This document shows, in pieces, positions 9,050-17,872 of a stretch of DNA of 64,000 nt; the first letter of the stretch is position 1; the number at the start of each line of letters is the position of its first letter. The notes under the pieces are model-generated. The model ran no database searches, had not been told where the DNA came from, and worked only from the letters and a program-made list of their open reading frames with translations. Location: NCBI RefSeq assembly GCF_000153465.1, contig NZ_CH672387.1:957180-1021179 (forward strand). Reading direction: 5' to 3'. This DNA is from Aurantimonas manganoxydans SI85-9A1. GTDB taxonomy: Bacteria > Pseudomonadota > Alphaproteobacteria > Rhizobiales > Rhizobiaceae. The position numbers were made by a program, and so were the translations under genes.

Positions 9050-10525
9050 ATGAACCGCGTAGTACTTATCGTTGACGACGACCCCATTCAACGGCGTCTG
9101 GTGGAAGCCCAGATCGACCGGATGGGCCTGCGTCCGCTGACCTGCGACGGCGGCCTCGCAGCGCTGCGGGCGCTCGACGCGCACCAGCCGGGCGAAATCT
9201 CCGCCATCGTCCTCGACCTGATGATGCCCGACAAGGGCGGCAGCGAGGTGATGGCCGAGATGCGGCGCCGGCATCTCGACATTCCGGTGATCGTGCAGAC
9301 CGGCAAGGGCTCGATCGACACGGTGGTCGAGGCGATGCGGGCCGGCGCCTTCGATTTCATCGTCAAGCCGGTGTCGCCGGACAAGCTCAAATCGGTGATC
9401 GACAGCGCGCTGAAGATGCGCGGCGCGGCGACGCGGCGCACCACGTCGAAGGCGCGCGCCGTGCGGCTCGACCAGGGCGACGCCTCGCCGGCGCTGCGGC
9501 CGGTGCTGGCGGCGGCGGCCAAGGCGGCGCGCTCGGGCATTCCGGTGCTGATCTCGGGCGAGACCGGGGTCGGCAAGGAATGGCTGGCCAGCGCCATCCA
9601 GGCCGGCGGCGACCGCGCCAAGGCGCCCTTCGTCAAGGTCAATTGCGGGGCGCTTCCCGGCGATCTGGTTGAGAGCATCCTGTTCGGCCATGCCAAGGGC
9701 GCCTTCACCGATGCCGGCCAGCCGCATGAGGGCAAGTTCGCGGAGGCCAATGGCGGCACGCTGCTGCTCGACGAGGTCGGCGAATTGTCGGCCTCGGCGC
9801 AGGTGAAGCTGCTGCGGGTCCTGCAGGACGGCGTCATCGACCCGGTCGGCGGACGCCAGGCGGTGAAGACCGACGTGCGGATCATCTCGGCGACCAACCG
9901 GGATCTGGCGGCCGGGGTGACGGCCGGCCGGTTCCGCGAGGACCTCTATTACCGGCTGAACGCCTTCGAGCTGACCGTGCCGCCGCTGCGCGAACGGCGC
10001 AGCGAGATCGCCAAGTTGGCCCGCCGCTTCGTCGACCGCTACGTGGCGATGGAGCCGCAATCGCCGGTCCGGCACCTGGCGGCCGACGCGATCGCGCTCC
10101 TGCAGCGCTATGACTGGCCGGGCAACATCCGGCAGCTGGAGAACGCCATTCACCGGGCGGTGGTGCTGGGCGAGAGCGAAAGCCTGACGGCGGCCGACTT
10201 CCCGCAGATCGCGGCGCTGATCGCGGCCGGGCCTGCCGAGGCAGAGGTAGCGGACGCCCATGCGGCGTCCCATGCCGGCCACGGCACCCGAGCGCCGGGC
10301 GACACGGCTCCGGCTGCCAATGGCCACGGCCGCGGCGAGCCCGCCGATTTCGCGGTGCGCGACCAGAATGGCGAAGTGCGGCGGGTCGAGGAGGTGGAGG
10401 CCGACCTGATCCGGCTGGCCCATGCCCAGTATCATGGCCGCATGAGCGAAATCGCCCGGCGGCTGGGAATCGGGCGGTCGACGCTGTACCGCAAGATGCG
10501 GGAATACAAGATCGACGCCGATTGA
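9050..10525 (+). CDS. Sigma-54-dependent response regulator (receiver, AAA+, Fis-type HTH)
   Basis: A 491-residue NtrC-like activator. Residues 1-120 form a receiver domain with the acidic pocket D9-D11, phosphoacceptor D56 and K106. The AAA+ domain has Walker A GETGVGKE (170-177), the sigma-54 contact loop GAFTDA (217-222, complete) and Walker B LLLDEVGEL. A linker rich in alanine and histidine precedes a C-terminal Fis-type helix-turn-helix (EIARRLGIGRSTLYRKM). The ATG at 9050 follows CTGGAGG; the longer open frame from 8675 lies over the divergent pepF gene. No sensor kinase gene is adjacent, so it is an orphan here and its signal is unknown. It should activate RpoN promoters by ATP hydrolysis. 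Confidence 0.93.
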   Translation: MNRVVLIVDDDPIQRRLVEAQIDRMGLRPLTCDGGLAALRALDAHQPGEISAIVLDLMMPDKGGSEVMAEMRRRHLDIPVIVQTGKGSIDTVVEAMRAGAFDFIVKPVSPDKLKSVIDSALKMRGAATRRTTSKARAVRLDQGDASPALRPVLAAAAKAARSGIPVLISGETGVGKEWLASAIQAGGDRAKAPFVKVNCGALPGDLVESILFGHAKGAFTDAGQPHEGKFAEANGGTLLLDEVGELSASAQVKLLRVLQDGVIDPVGGRQAVKTDVRIISATNRDLAAGVTAGRFREDLYYRLNAFELTVPPLRERRSEIAKLARRFVDRYVAMEPQSPVRHLAADAIALLQRYDWPGNIRQLENAIHRAVVLGESESLTAADFPQIAALIAAGPAEAEVADAHAASHAGHGTRAPGDTAPAANGHGRGEPADFAVRDQNGEVRRVEEVEADLIRLAHAQYHGRMSEIARRLGIGRSTLYRKMREYKIDAD

Positions 10526-10605
10526 TCAGCTTGCGCCGGTCAAGATCTTCCCATCCGGCAAGGCGTTGATTTCACGCCGAAACACCACTATCCCGGCGAG
10601 TAAGC

Positions 10606-10620
10606 TTAATCGGGCCTTAA
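10606..10620. promoter_or_regulatory. Candidate CtrA box (TTAA-N7-TTAA)
   Basis: The sequence TTAATCGGGCCTTAA matches the full CtrA recognition pattern of alphaproteobacteria, two TTAA half-sites seven bases apart. It lies in the gap between the sigma-54 activator and the DUF882 gene, 157 bases before the latter. Binding is an inference from the motif alone. Confidence 0.4.
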
Positions 10621-10776
10621 CGCTTTTCTTGCAGAATCGGGAGAAAGTTCGCTGACTGTCATCTTCATGCCGCAGTTTCGTAAAAATTGGACAGGCGACG
10701 AGAACGGTCACCGGGGTTGCCCAGACCGGCGGATGCGTCCGACGGGCAGGCAAGTGTTTTGAGGGGAAGAGACCGC

Positions 10777-12468
10777 ATGTTCGGACATACCGCTCGCGCC
10801 GGCCGCTCGGCCTGGCGCCTCGCGACGTTCGCTGCTCTGGCGCTGCTGGTCGGCGGCACGGTCACCGCGGCGAAGGCCGAGACCCGCGTCCTGAAGTTCT
10901 ACAATCTGCACACCCACGAGAAGGCCAGCTTCTCCTACAAGAGCAATGGCCGCTACAACGGTTCGGAGCTGAAGAAGCTCAACTGGTTCATGCGCGACTG
11001 GCGCAAGTCCAAGCAGGTCGAGATGGACCCGCGGCTGCTCGACCTGATCTGGGAAGCCTACCGCCAGAGCGGCTCCAGCGCCTATATCAACGTCATCTGC
11101 GGTTATCGCTCGCCGGCCACCAACTCGATGCTGCGCTCGCGCAGCTCGGGTGTCGCCAAGCAGAGCCAGCACACGCTCGGCAAGGCGCTCGACTTCTACA
11201 TTCCGGACGTGCCCCTGGCGAAGCTGCGCGAGATCGGCCTGAAGATGCAGGTCGGTGGCGTCGGCTATTATCCCAAGTCCGGCTCACCCTTCGTGCATTT
11301 CGACGTCGGCAATGCGCGCCACTGGCCGCGGATGAACCGCAAGCAGCTGCTGGCGGTCTTCCCGAACGGGAACACCGTGCATGTGCCGTCGGACGGCAAG
11401 CCGCTGCCCGGGTACCAGCAGGCACTGGCCTCCTACAAGCAGCGTCGCGGCGGCTCGTCGATCCAGGTCGCCAATGCGGGCTCAAGCTCCTCGGGCGGTG
11501 GCAAGACGCTGCTGGCCATGCTGTTCGGCGATGGCGACGAGGGCGAGGACGAGGTCCAGAGCGCACCGACGCCGCGGGCTCCGGTGAAGGCCGTGGCCGC
11601 GCCGAAGGTCGAGGTCGCATCGGTCGTGCCGCAGTCGCGGCCCACCCAGTCCCTGCCGGGCGGTGTCGCCGTTCCGGTCGGCGACCGCTTCGATACGGGT
11701 GCGCCGGCCTCCGCTGCCGCTCCCGCCGAGACCGAGGTCGCGGCCCTGATCAATGCACAGATCCCGGTGCCGACCTGGGCGCCGAGCCGCGCCGTGCCGG
11801 CCGACGCCTCCGACGCCCCGGCGGCTCGCGAGGATGCGGTGTCGACCCTCGTCGCCGCGCTCGAGGAGCAGGCAAGCGAGACCGTGGCGAGCGGCCAGAT
11901 GGCCTATGCGGTTCCGACCCCGGGCAACCGCCCGCAATTCGAGACCGTGCTCAAGGACAAGCCGGCGACCGCCGAGACGGCGATCGCCAAGGTGGCGCCC
12001 GCGACAGAGACGATGAAGGCCGTGGAGATGGCCGCCAGGGCGCCGAGCCCGCGTCCGCAGATCGACCCGCAGGCCACCAAGCCGGTGCCGGCGCTGATGA
12101 CCGCAGCGGCATCCAGCGCGCCGAAATCCCGGCCGCAGCCGGCCGATGCGGCGGTTGCCGCCGCGGCGACCTCCGGCAAGGGCGGCCGCGTCCTCAACGC
12201 CGTGGTGCAGGAGACGCCGAAGCCGAAGGTGCTCGATCCGCAGGAGGCGATCGCCTCGCGCTTCAAGATCGCCGCGCTCGTCTCCGACACCGACAGCCGG
12301 GCGGCGCGCCTGGCAACGGCCAAGCCGGATGCCGAGCGGCTGGTCGGCAACCTGCCGAGCACGCTGTTCGCCTCGGGCTTCGCCCCGGCGGCGGCCAATG
12401 CCGGCAAGAGCGACCGCTTCTCGGGCTCGGCCGTCAACTTCCTGCCGATGGTGAAGGTCGGCCAGTAA
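10777..12468 (+). CDS. Secreted DUF882 (YcbK/M15-like) protein with long low-complexity tail
   Basis: A 563-residue exported protein. A signal peptide covers about residues 1-35 (basic start, hydrophobic core, cut near AKAE). Residues ~36-190 form the DUF882/M15 zinc-peptidase-like fold, with the metal-site segments CGYRSPATN, SQHTLGKALDFYI and FVHFDVG all intact, so a role in cleaving or binding peptidoglycan peptides in the periplasm is likely. The remaining ~370 residues are rich in alanine, proline and valine with no recognised domain, much longer than the usual ~190-residue YcbK proteins. ATG 10777 follows GAGGGGA. An intrinsic terminator follows at 12508-12542. The gene has its own upstream region containing a CtrA-like motif. 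Confidence 0.9.
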   Translation: MFGHTARAGRSAWRLATFAALALLVGGTVTAAKAETRVLKFYNLHTHEKASFSYKSNGRYNGSELKKLNWFMRDWRKSKQVEMDPRLLDLIWEAYRQSGSSAYINVICGYRSPATNSMLRSRSSGVAKQSQHTLGKALDFYIPDVPLAKLREIGLKMQVGGVGYYPKSGSPFVHFDVGNARHWPRMNRKQLLAVFPNGNTVHVPSDGKPLPGYQQALASYKQRRGGSSIQVANAGSSSSGGGKTLLAMLFGDGDEGEDEVQSAPTPRAPVKAVAAPKVEVASVVPQSRPTQSLPGGVAVPVGDRFDTGAPASAAAPAETEVAALINAQIPVPTWAPSRAVPADASDAPAAREDAVSTLVAALEEQASETVASGQMAYAVPTPGNRPQFETVLKDKPATAETAIAKVAPATETMKAVEMAARAPSPRPQIDPQATKPVPALMTAAASSAPKSRPQPADAAVAAAATSGKGGRVLNAVVQETPKPKVLDPQEAIASRFKIAALVSDTDSRAARLATAKPDAERLVGNLPSTLFASGFAPAAANAGKSDRFSGSAVNFLPMVKVGQ

Positions 12469-12507
12469 GGCCGCCGCTCAACCATCCACGCACGATCAAG
12501 AACGTCG

Positions 12508-12542
12508 ACGGCCGTCCGGTGTTGCCACCGGGCGGCCGTTTT
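12508..12542 (+). terminator. Intrinsic terminator after the DUF882 gene
   Basis: A 14-bp stem (arms 12508-12521 and 12526-12539, one wobble pair) with a four-base loop, followed by a short T-run. It sits 39 bases after the stop codon. Confidence 0.85.
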
Positions 12543-13063
12543 CGTTCGGGCGTGGAGTGCGAAGTGCGGAGTGAGGACCGGCAGCGCGCCGCAGCGGCCT
12601 GGACGGCCGAGCGGCGGGGTGTGGCGTAGAAGACAGGGGCGCGGCGCCAGTTGACCGATACGTAAAAGTCCGTCGAAGCCTTGTATGGGAACGACGACTG
12701 CCCGTCGTGCGAGTGACGACAACTTCGCTGCAGTGCCGAAGCAGTGCGATAACCTCGTATCTTCGCAACGGCTTGGGTGGATTTTTTCACCGCGGCCGGT
12801 GGTACCACTTCAGCGATATATCGTTCGCTGGTCTTACAACCGAAGCAGCCCCGACGAGACACCAAGCGTTTCTGCTTTTAACGGCTCATTGAACATCGCC
12901 CGACAGTTTCGCCGCATGGTTGTGCCGGTTGTGGCCTGCTGATGTACGCGCATCATTTCTGGCTGTTCTTTGATAAGGCAGGCATTCGATGTTTTTTGGC
13001 GGCTTATTCGTGCCGGGAAGTGTGGACAAAATTGTCAAATCTTCGGGGTTGCAAATAATCCAC
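12543..13063. other. Long intergenic region upstream of mucR, increasingly AT-rich
   Basis: About 520 bases without a supported gene. Base composition falls towards the mucR promoter, with runs such as TTTTTTGG and AAATAATC. MucR/Ros proteins bind AT-rich DNA and commonly repress their own genes, so autoregulation through this stretch is plausible but not shown. Short frames on both strands have no family similarity. Confidence 0.5.
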
Positions 13064-13090
13064 TTGACATTAAGTAACGCTACATAAATA
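13064..13090 (+). promoter_or_regulatory. Probable housekeeping promoter of mucR
   Basis: A perfect -35 box TTGACA at 13064-13069 and a -10-like TAAATA at 13085-13090, 15 bases apart, in AT-rich surroundings. It would give a leader of about 120 bases before mucR. Confidence 0.6.
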
Positions 13091-13218
13091 CCAAACACGG
13101 ATGGTGGATTGCCCAGAGGCGAGGCCACCGTTTCGCAATAAACAAACTGCACGAGGCGCGCACAGGCGCCTGATTCAACAGGCGCAATCGCCATATCTTC
13201 GCGCAGCACGGGGTAAAA

Positions 13219-13647
13219 ATGGACCAGATCGAAAACGTCGAAAACAACGAAATGCTGATGGAGCTGACCGCGGAAGTGGTGGCGGCTTATGTCAGCAACA
13301 ACTCGCTGCCGGTTTCCGAGCTGCCTGCACTCATCTCGGACATCTACGGCGCACTCGGTCGCACTAACAGTGCGCCGCAGGCGGTGCAGGCCGAGAAGCC
13401 GAAGCCGGCGGTGCCGGTGAAGAAGTCGGTGACCGACGACTACATCATCTGTCTCGAGGACGGAAAGAAGTTCAAGTCGCTGAAGCGCCACCTGATGACC
13501 CACTACAATCTCTCGCCGGAAGAGTACCGCGAGAAGTGGGACCTGGCGCCCGACTATCCGATGGTCGCGCCGAACTACGCCGCGGCGCGTTCGCGCCTCG
13601 CCAAGCAGATGGGCCTCGGCCACAAGCGTCGCCGCGCGGCACGCTAA
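13219..13647 (+). CDS. mucR: MucR/Ros family transcriptional regulator
   Basis: A 142-residue zinc-finger-type DNA-binding protein. The N-terminal half (about residues 1-70) corresponds to the oligomerisation region. The Ros/MucR finger starts at [15 protein letters not shown] near residue 76 and continues through THY, and the C-terminal basic tail follows the family-typical EEYREKW and YPMVAPNYA segments. MucR proteins are H-NS-like global regulators in rhizobia and Brucella that bind AT-rich DNA and influence exopolysaccharide, motility and cell-cycle genes. Preceded by a TTGACA promoter and a long AT-rich region, followed by a strong terminator, so it is monocistronic. The ATG is the first in frame. 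Confidence 0.95.
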   Translation: MDQIENVENNEMLMELTAEVVAAYVSNNSLPVSELPALISDIYGALGRTNSAPQAVQAEKPKPAVPVKKSVTDDYIICLEDGKKFKSLKRHLMTHYNLSPEEYREKWDLAPDYPMVAPNYAAARSRLAKQMGLGHKRRRAAR

Positions 13648-13681
13648 GCCGGCCGCCGCATCACTGCGGCAGCAACAAGCA

Positions 13682-13713
13682 AAAGCCCGCCGGAGCGATC
13701 CGGCGGGCTTTTT
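13682..13713 (+). terminator. Intrinsic terminator after mucR (possibly bidirectional)
   Basis: A 13-bp perfect stem (arms 13682-13694 and 13699-13711) with loop GCGA and T-run on the plus strand. The A-run on the left arm would also give a U-run for minus-strand transcripts, although the gapR stop at 13830 lies more than 100 bases before it. Confidence 0.88.
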
Positions 13714-13829
13714 CGTGTTCGGGTGAGAGCGTCAGGTGAGGAGGGCGCCGGCGTGGATGCAGCTGGGCCGGACCTATGGATCGGCAACCGGCGAAGCGTG
13801 GTCGCCGGGGCGGTGCTGCCGACGCCTAT

Positions 13830-14093
13830 CTATTCGCGCGGCAGGTCCGGAGCCATGCCGAGGGCCTGGAGGTAGAGATCGAGGATCGCTTCCTGCTCCT
13901 GGCGCTCGTTCTGGTCCTGCTTGCGCAGCGAGATCACGCGGCGCAGCACCTTGGTGTCGAAACCGTTGCCCTTGGCCTCGGCATAGACGTCCTTGATGTC
14001 GTCGCTGATCGTCTTCTTCTCTTCCTCGAGCCGTTCGATCCGCTCGACAAAGGATCGCAGCTGATCCTGGGCGACATCGTTCACGTCGGACAT
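13830..14093 (-). CDS. gapR: DUF2312 protein, GapR-type nucleoid-associated protein
   Basis: An 87-residue protein consisting almost wholly of a charged coiled-coil ([12 protein letters not shown]-like heptads, residues ~10-75), matching DUF2312. The Caulobacter member, GapR, binds overtwisted AT-rich DNA ahead of replication and transcription complexes and is needed for normal chromosome replication and cell division. The start at 14093 gives the family N-terminus MSDVND; the ten extra residues possible upstream are basic and not conserved. It is transcribed towards the mucR terminator. The symbol is transferred from the Caulobacter family and assumes the same function. Confidence 0.88.
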   Translation of the reverse strand: MSDVNDVAQDQLRSFVERIERLEEEKKTISDDIKDVYAEAKGNGFDTKVLRRVISLRKQDQNERQEQEAILDLYLQALGMAPDLPRE

Positions 14094-14225
14094 GGTGGGT
14101 CTCCGTCTGGCACTTTCGCGCAATGAATTGGCCGGGAACTACCAGACCGGGGTGATTCGGGGAAAGCCCGTTGTGCCGCTATGGCACGTGGCGACTGCGC
14201 GATGCGGTGACCGCGCGCGAAAGCG

Positions 14226-14531
14226 TTACTCGCTCGGGCGGGTCTGCTCGAAGCGCTGCGCGGTCTCGGGGCTCGCCTCGCGCTGGTAGCGGTCGCGCCA
14301 TTCGCCATAGGGCATGCCGTAGACGATCTCGCGGGATTCGTCCTTGGTCATGGCGATGCCGTCAGCCTCGGCCGCGTCGCGATACCAGTTGGACAGGCAG
14401 TTGCGGCAGAACCCGGCGAGGTTCATCAGGTCGATGTTCTGCACGTCGGTGCGTTCGCGCAGATGATCGCGCAGACGCCGGAACGCCGCCGCTTCGAGCT
14501 CGATGCGCTTCTGGTCGTCGATCGTGTCCAT
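14226..14531 (-). CDS. DUF1244 domain-containing protein
   Basis: A 101-residue protein of the DUF1244 family, common in alpha- and gammaproteobacteria and of unknown function. The diagnostic segment MNLAGFCRNCLSNWY carries a CxxC pair at about residues 43-46, followed by EIVYGMPYGEWR. The cysteine pair suggests metal binding or redox activity, which is inference only. It lies 132 bases upstream of gapR on the same strand and could share a transcript with it. Its start ATG (14529-14531, complement) is the only one that gives the family N-terminus. Confidence 0.85.
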   Translation of the reverse strand: MDTIDDQKRIELEAAAFRRLRDHLRERTDVQNIDLMNLAGFCRNCLSNWYRDAAEADGIAMTKDESREIVYGMPYGEWRDRYQREASPETAQRFEQTRPSE

Positions 14532-14776
14532 GTCGCTCTCCTGTGTCCGTCCGCGTCGCGGCGCCTTGCCCCGATATCGAGCCGAAGCGTCCCGGCATCA
14601 AGGGTGCGACGCGCGAGGAGGCGGGCAAGGGGGGGCGGCGGGCCGGTTCGGGCTCGCAACCGGCCGGCGGATGATCTAGGACGGCGGCAGCGCAGCGTGG
14701 TCATGTCGTTGACAGTTTCGACCGCTATGCGAAAGCTGCCTCTCGTGCGGACACTCTCTCTTTCGGGGAAAGCGTG

Positions 14777-15247
14777 ATGATACCCAACCCGTTTCGCCGG
14801 CTGCGCCACGGATTTGCTCTCGGGCTGATGGCCGCCGGACTGTTCCTCGTCTCGGCGCCGCTGACGGCGGACGCCGCCCGCGCCGATTTCCGCGTGTGCA
14901 ACGGCACCCAGTCGCTGGTGGGCGTGGCCATCGGCTACCGGGCCGAAGCCGGATGGACCACCGAAGGCTGGTGGCGGATCCCGGCGACGACCTGCAAGGC
15001 GATCATCGAGGGTCCCCTGTCGTCGCGGTATTATTACGTGTATGCCGAGGACTCCGATGGCCAGGGCCGCTGGGCCGGGCCGGTGAACCTCTGCATCGCC
15101 GAGAACGAGTTCAAGATCGCCGGGGTCAAGGACTGTTTCAAACGGGGCTACCAGAAGATGGGGTTCCGCGAATACGACACAGGCGAGCAGGCCAGCTGGA
15201 TGGTCCAGCTGACCGAAGCGCCCCGCGAAACAACGGATAGCCAATGA
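14777..15247 (+). CDS. Exported DUF1036 domain protein
   Basis: About 156 residues with a signal peptide (residues ~1-34, basic then hydrophobic, cut near ADAARA) and a DUF1036 domain from the DFRVCNGT segment to the C-terminus, including four cysteines that could form disulfides in the periplasm. The family is widespread in alphaproteobacteria; function unknown. The ATG at 14777 is preceded by GGGGAAAG; a GTG three bases earlier is an equally possible start. The stop codon overlaps the ATG of the pyruvate kinase gene by four bases (ATGA at 15244-15247), so the two are translationally coupled, an arrangement seen in other alphaproteobacteria. Confidence 0.88.
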   Translation: MIPNPFRRLRHGFALGLMAAGLFLVSAPLTADAARADFRVCNGTQSLVGVAIGYRAEAGWTTEGWWRIPATTCKAIIEGPLSSRYYYVYAEDSDGQGRWAGPVNLCIAENEFKIAGVKDCFKRGYQKMGFREYDTGEQASWMVQLTEAPRETTDSQ

Positions 15248-16680
15248 GACGCCATCGCAAGGTCAAGATCCTTGCCACCCTCGGGCCGGCATCGTCCTCC
15301 GAGGAGATGATCCGCAAGCTGCATGAAGCCGGCGCGGATGTCTTTCGCATCAATATGAGCCATTCCGACCACGATCTGATGCGCGAGCTCGTCGCCCGCA
15401 TCCGCCGGGTCGAGTCCGTCGTGGGCCGGCCGATCGGCATTCTGGCCGATCTGCAGGGGCCGAAGCTGCGGGTGGCGAAATTCGCCGAGGGCAGCGTCCA
15501 GCTGACGGTCGGCGATGATTTCACCCTCGACGACAATCCCGAGCCGGGCGACACGACCCGCGTCTATCTCCCGCATCCGGAAATCCTGGAAGCGGTGGAG
15601 GTCGGGCACCGGCTGCTGATCGACGACGGCCGGCTGCAGCTGGTCTGCACGGAGACCGACAAGCACTCGATCAAGTGCCGCGTCGTCGCCGGCAACAAGA
15701 TTTCCGACCGCAAGGGCGTCAGCCTGCCGGACACGACGCTGACCACCGGGGCGCTGACCGACAAGGACCGGCGCGATCTCGACGCGGTGCTGGCCGAGAA
15801 TGTCGACTGGGTGGCGCTGTCCTTCATCCAGCGTCCGGAAGACCTCGCCGAAGCGCGCAAGGTGTCGCGCGGCCGCGCCTTCCTGTTGTCGAAGATCGAG
15901 AAGCCGCAGGCGGTGGAACGGCTCGACGAGATCATCGAACTGTCCGACGCGATCATGGTCGCGCGCGGCGACCTGGGCGTCGAGATGCCGCTGGAAGCGG
16001 TGCCGGGCATCCAGAAGCGGATCACCCGTGCCGCCCGCAAGGCCGGCAAGCCGGTGGTCGTCGCCACGCAGATGCTGGAATCGATGATCTCCGCCCCGGT
16101 GCCGACCCGCGCCGAGGTCTCGGACGTGTCGATCGCCGTCTACGAGGGCGCCGACGCGGTGATGCTGTCGGCGGAATCGGCGGCCGGCGAGTATCCGGTC
16201 GAGGCGGTCTCGACGATGGACCGAATCTGCCAGCGCGTCGAACTCGACCCGCTCTATCCGGGCATCATCTCGGGCCAGCGCACGCCGCCCGAGGCGACCG
16301 GCGCCGACGCCGTGTCGCTGGCGGCCCGGCAGATTTCCGAGACGCTCGGCGTGTCGGTGATCGTCACCTATACGGCGACGGGCACCACCGGCCTGCGCGC
16401 CGCCCGCGAGCGGCCGCAGACGCCGATCCTGGCGCTGTCGCCTGTGCTGGCCACCGCACGGCGGCTGTCGCTGGTCTGGGGCCTGCACTGCGTGGTGACG
16501 GAGGACGCCCAGGATCTCGACGACATGGTCGACCGGGCCTGCCGCATCGCGGTGGAGCAGGGCTATGCCAAGTCGGGCGAGCGGATGATCGTGACGGCGG
16601 GCGTGCCGCTGCGCACGCCGGGCGCCACCAACATGCTGCGTATCGCCTATATCGGCTCGGACGGCCTCAGCGCGGTCTGA
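15244..16680 (+). CDS. pyk: Pyruvate kinase
   Basis: A 478-residue cytoplasmic enzyme that transfers phosphate from phosphoenolpyruvate to ADP, the last step of glycolysis. Family signatures are intact: KILATLGPASS at the N-terminus, the RINMSHSDH substrate segment, SKIEKPQAV with the catalytic lysine, MVARGDLGVEMPLE for the metal site, and TQMLESM. Length is typical of type II bacterial pyruvate kinases. It follows the DUF1036 gene with a 4-base overlap and converges on the TPR gene 41 bases later. Confidence 0.97.
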   Translation: MRRHRKVKILATLGPASSSEEMIRKLHEAGADVFRINMSHSDHDLMRELVARIRRVESVVGRPIGILADLQGPKLRVAKFAEGSVQLTVGDDFTLDDNPEPGDTTRVYLPHPEILEAVEVGHRLLIDDGRLQLVCTETDKHSIKCRVVAGNKISDRKGVSLPDTTLTTGALTDKDRRDLDAVLAENVDWVALSFIQRPEDLAEARKVSRGRAFLLSKIEKPQAVERLDEIIELSDAIMVARGDLGVEMPLEAVPGIQKRITRAARKAGKPVVVATQMLESMISAPVPTRAEVSDVSIAVYEGADAVMLSAESAAGEYPVEAVSTMDRICQRVELDPLYPGIISGQRTPPEATGADAVSLAARQISETLGVSVIVTYTATGTTGLRAARERPQTPILALSPVLATARRLSLVWGLHCVVTEDAQDLDDMVDRACRIAVEQGYAKSGERMIVTAGVPLRTPGATNMLRIAYIGSDGLSAV

Positions 16681-16721
16681 CGCGGCCGTTCCATCGACGT
16701 GCAACGGCTCGGCGGCCTGTC

Positions 16722-17483
16722 TCAGATCGCCGGGCCGAGCAGTTCCTCGGACAGGCGTCCGGCGGCGTCCTGCGCCGAATCCAGCGCCGGATAGACGGCA
16801 AGCACCCGCAGATAGGTCTCCAGCGCCTTTTCCTTGCGGCCGGTCTGTTCGAGGATCATCGCAAGGCCCATCAGGGCGCCCCAGTGCCGCGGTTCGCGCA
16901 GCAGGGTCTGCTCGATGTCGACCAGCGACTTGCCCAGCCTGTTCATCGAGAAATTCAGCGTCGCCCGGCGGTTCCACGCCTCCGGATAATGCGGCGCGAT
17001 GACCAGCGCCTGGTCGAGCAGGTCGAGCGCGGCGGCGTTGTCCTCGCGCGTCATGGCGAGGGCGGCGCGCTGCATCAGGAGGTCGATGGTGGCGCTGCCG
17101 CTGCGGCGCCAATGGCGCTCGATCCGGCCGGCGATACGGCGGGCGGCACGTTCGTCGGCCTGTTTGTGCAGCTCGGCGAAGAGGCGGTCGAGTTCCTGTT
17201 CCGGCGTTTCGTCGGCGACCTGCGGCTCGGGCTCGCCGGCGGCCTCGTCCTCGGCCATGGGCGCGCTGCCGAAGGCGTCGGGACTGTCGGTCAGGCCTTC
17301 ATCGGGCGGCGGAATCACCATGGGCGGCGATGGCGAATCGTCCGGGCCGGGGAGCGGCGCGGCCTGGGGCGGACGATCGGGCTCGATCAGCGACGGCGGC
17401 GCGCCGTCCTGTGCCAGCGCCGGAACGAGGCCCGGGGCGAGAAAACAGACACCAAGGGTGAGACAATGAAAAACGCCGCGCAT
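16722..17483 (-). CDS. Exported tetratricopeptide-repeat protein
   Basis: A 253-residue protein with a signal peptide (about residues 1-24, ending ALA-QD), a proline- and acid-rich linker to about residue 90, and three to four TPR-like helical repeats from about residue 135 to 235 (for example NAAALDLLDQALVIAPHYPE and KALETYLRVLAVYP). TPRs mediate protein-protein contacts; a periplasmic or envelope-associated scaffold role is likely. No enzyme motif is visible. It is convergent with pyk and lies upstream of rpmJ's stop on the opposite side, about 90 bases from it. The partner is unknown. Confidence 0.8.
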   Translation of the reverse strand: MRGVFHCLTLGVCFLAPGLVPALAQDGAPPSLIEPDRPPQAAPLPGPDDSPSPPMVIPPPDEGLTDSPDAFGSAPMAEDEAAGEPEPQVADETPEQELDRLFAELHKQADERAARRIAGRIERHWRRSGSATIDLLMQRAALAMTREDNAAALDLLDQALVIAPHYPEAWNRRATLNFSMNRLGKSLVDIEQTLLREPRHWGALMGLAMILEQTGRKEKALETYLRVLAVYPALDSAQDAAGRLSEELLGPAI

Positions 17484-17572
17484 GCGGAGAGGTTAATTCT
17501 CCGCAGCGCAGCGTCAATCAGAAACTTCGTGATCGAAGGGGCGGGGACGGGCGAGGCCGGTCCCCAGGGGCA

Positions 17573-17698
17573 TCAGCCCTGGCGCGCCTTGAAGCGCGGT
17601 GCCACCTTGTTGATGATGTAGACGCGGCCCTTGCGGCGCACCATGCGGTTGGCGCGGTGACGGGTCGCGAGGGACTTGAGCGAGTTCTTGATCTTCAT
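17573..17698 (-). CDS. rpmJ: Large ribosomal subunit protein bL36 (cysteine-free form)
   Basis: A 41-residue basic protein starting [10 protein letters not shown] and ending with the FKARQG segment, matching bL36 of the longer alphaproteobacterial type (the YkgO-like form). It has no cysteines, so it is the zinc-independent variant. It assembles late into the 50S subunit. A single ATG (17696-17698, complement) fits. The gene stands alone between the TPR gene and purK, which is usual for this variant outside the main ribosomal operons. Confidence 0.93.
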   Translation of the reverse strand: MKIKNSLKSLATRHRANRMVRRKGRVYIINKVAPRFKARQG

Positions 17699-17872
17699 GA
17701 CAACACCGGAATGTTAGACGCGAGGATCGGGGCTGGCCGTTCCGCCGCAAAATGATGGGCGCGCCGCAGCGGCACGCCCGGAAAGATTGGTGCCGAGATA
17801 GCTTTGCCGGCAGCTTTTGTCAACGCTCCCGGCGCCATTGCGACCGCCCTGTGACACCCGATTTGCGCTGAT

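Noticed and set aside
12543-12960. Short frames between the DUF882 gene and mucR as genes
   Set aside because: They lack ribosome binding sites and family features; the stretch looks like a regulatory region.
15675-17621. Long frame overlapping pyk, the TPR gene and rpmJ
   Set aside because: It crosses three supported genes on both strands and its translation is low-complexity.
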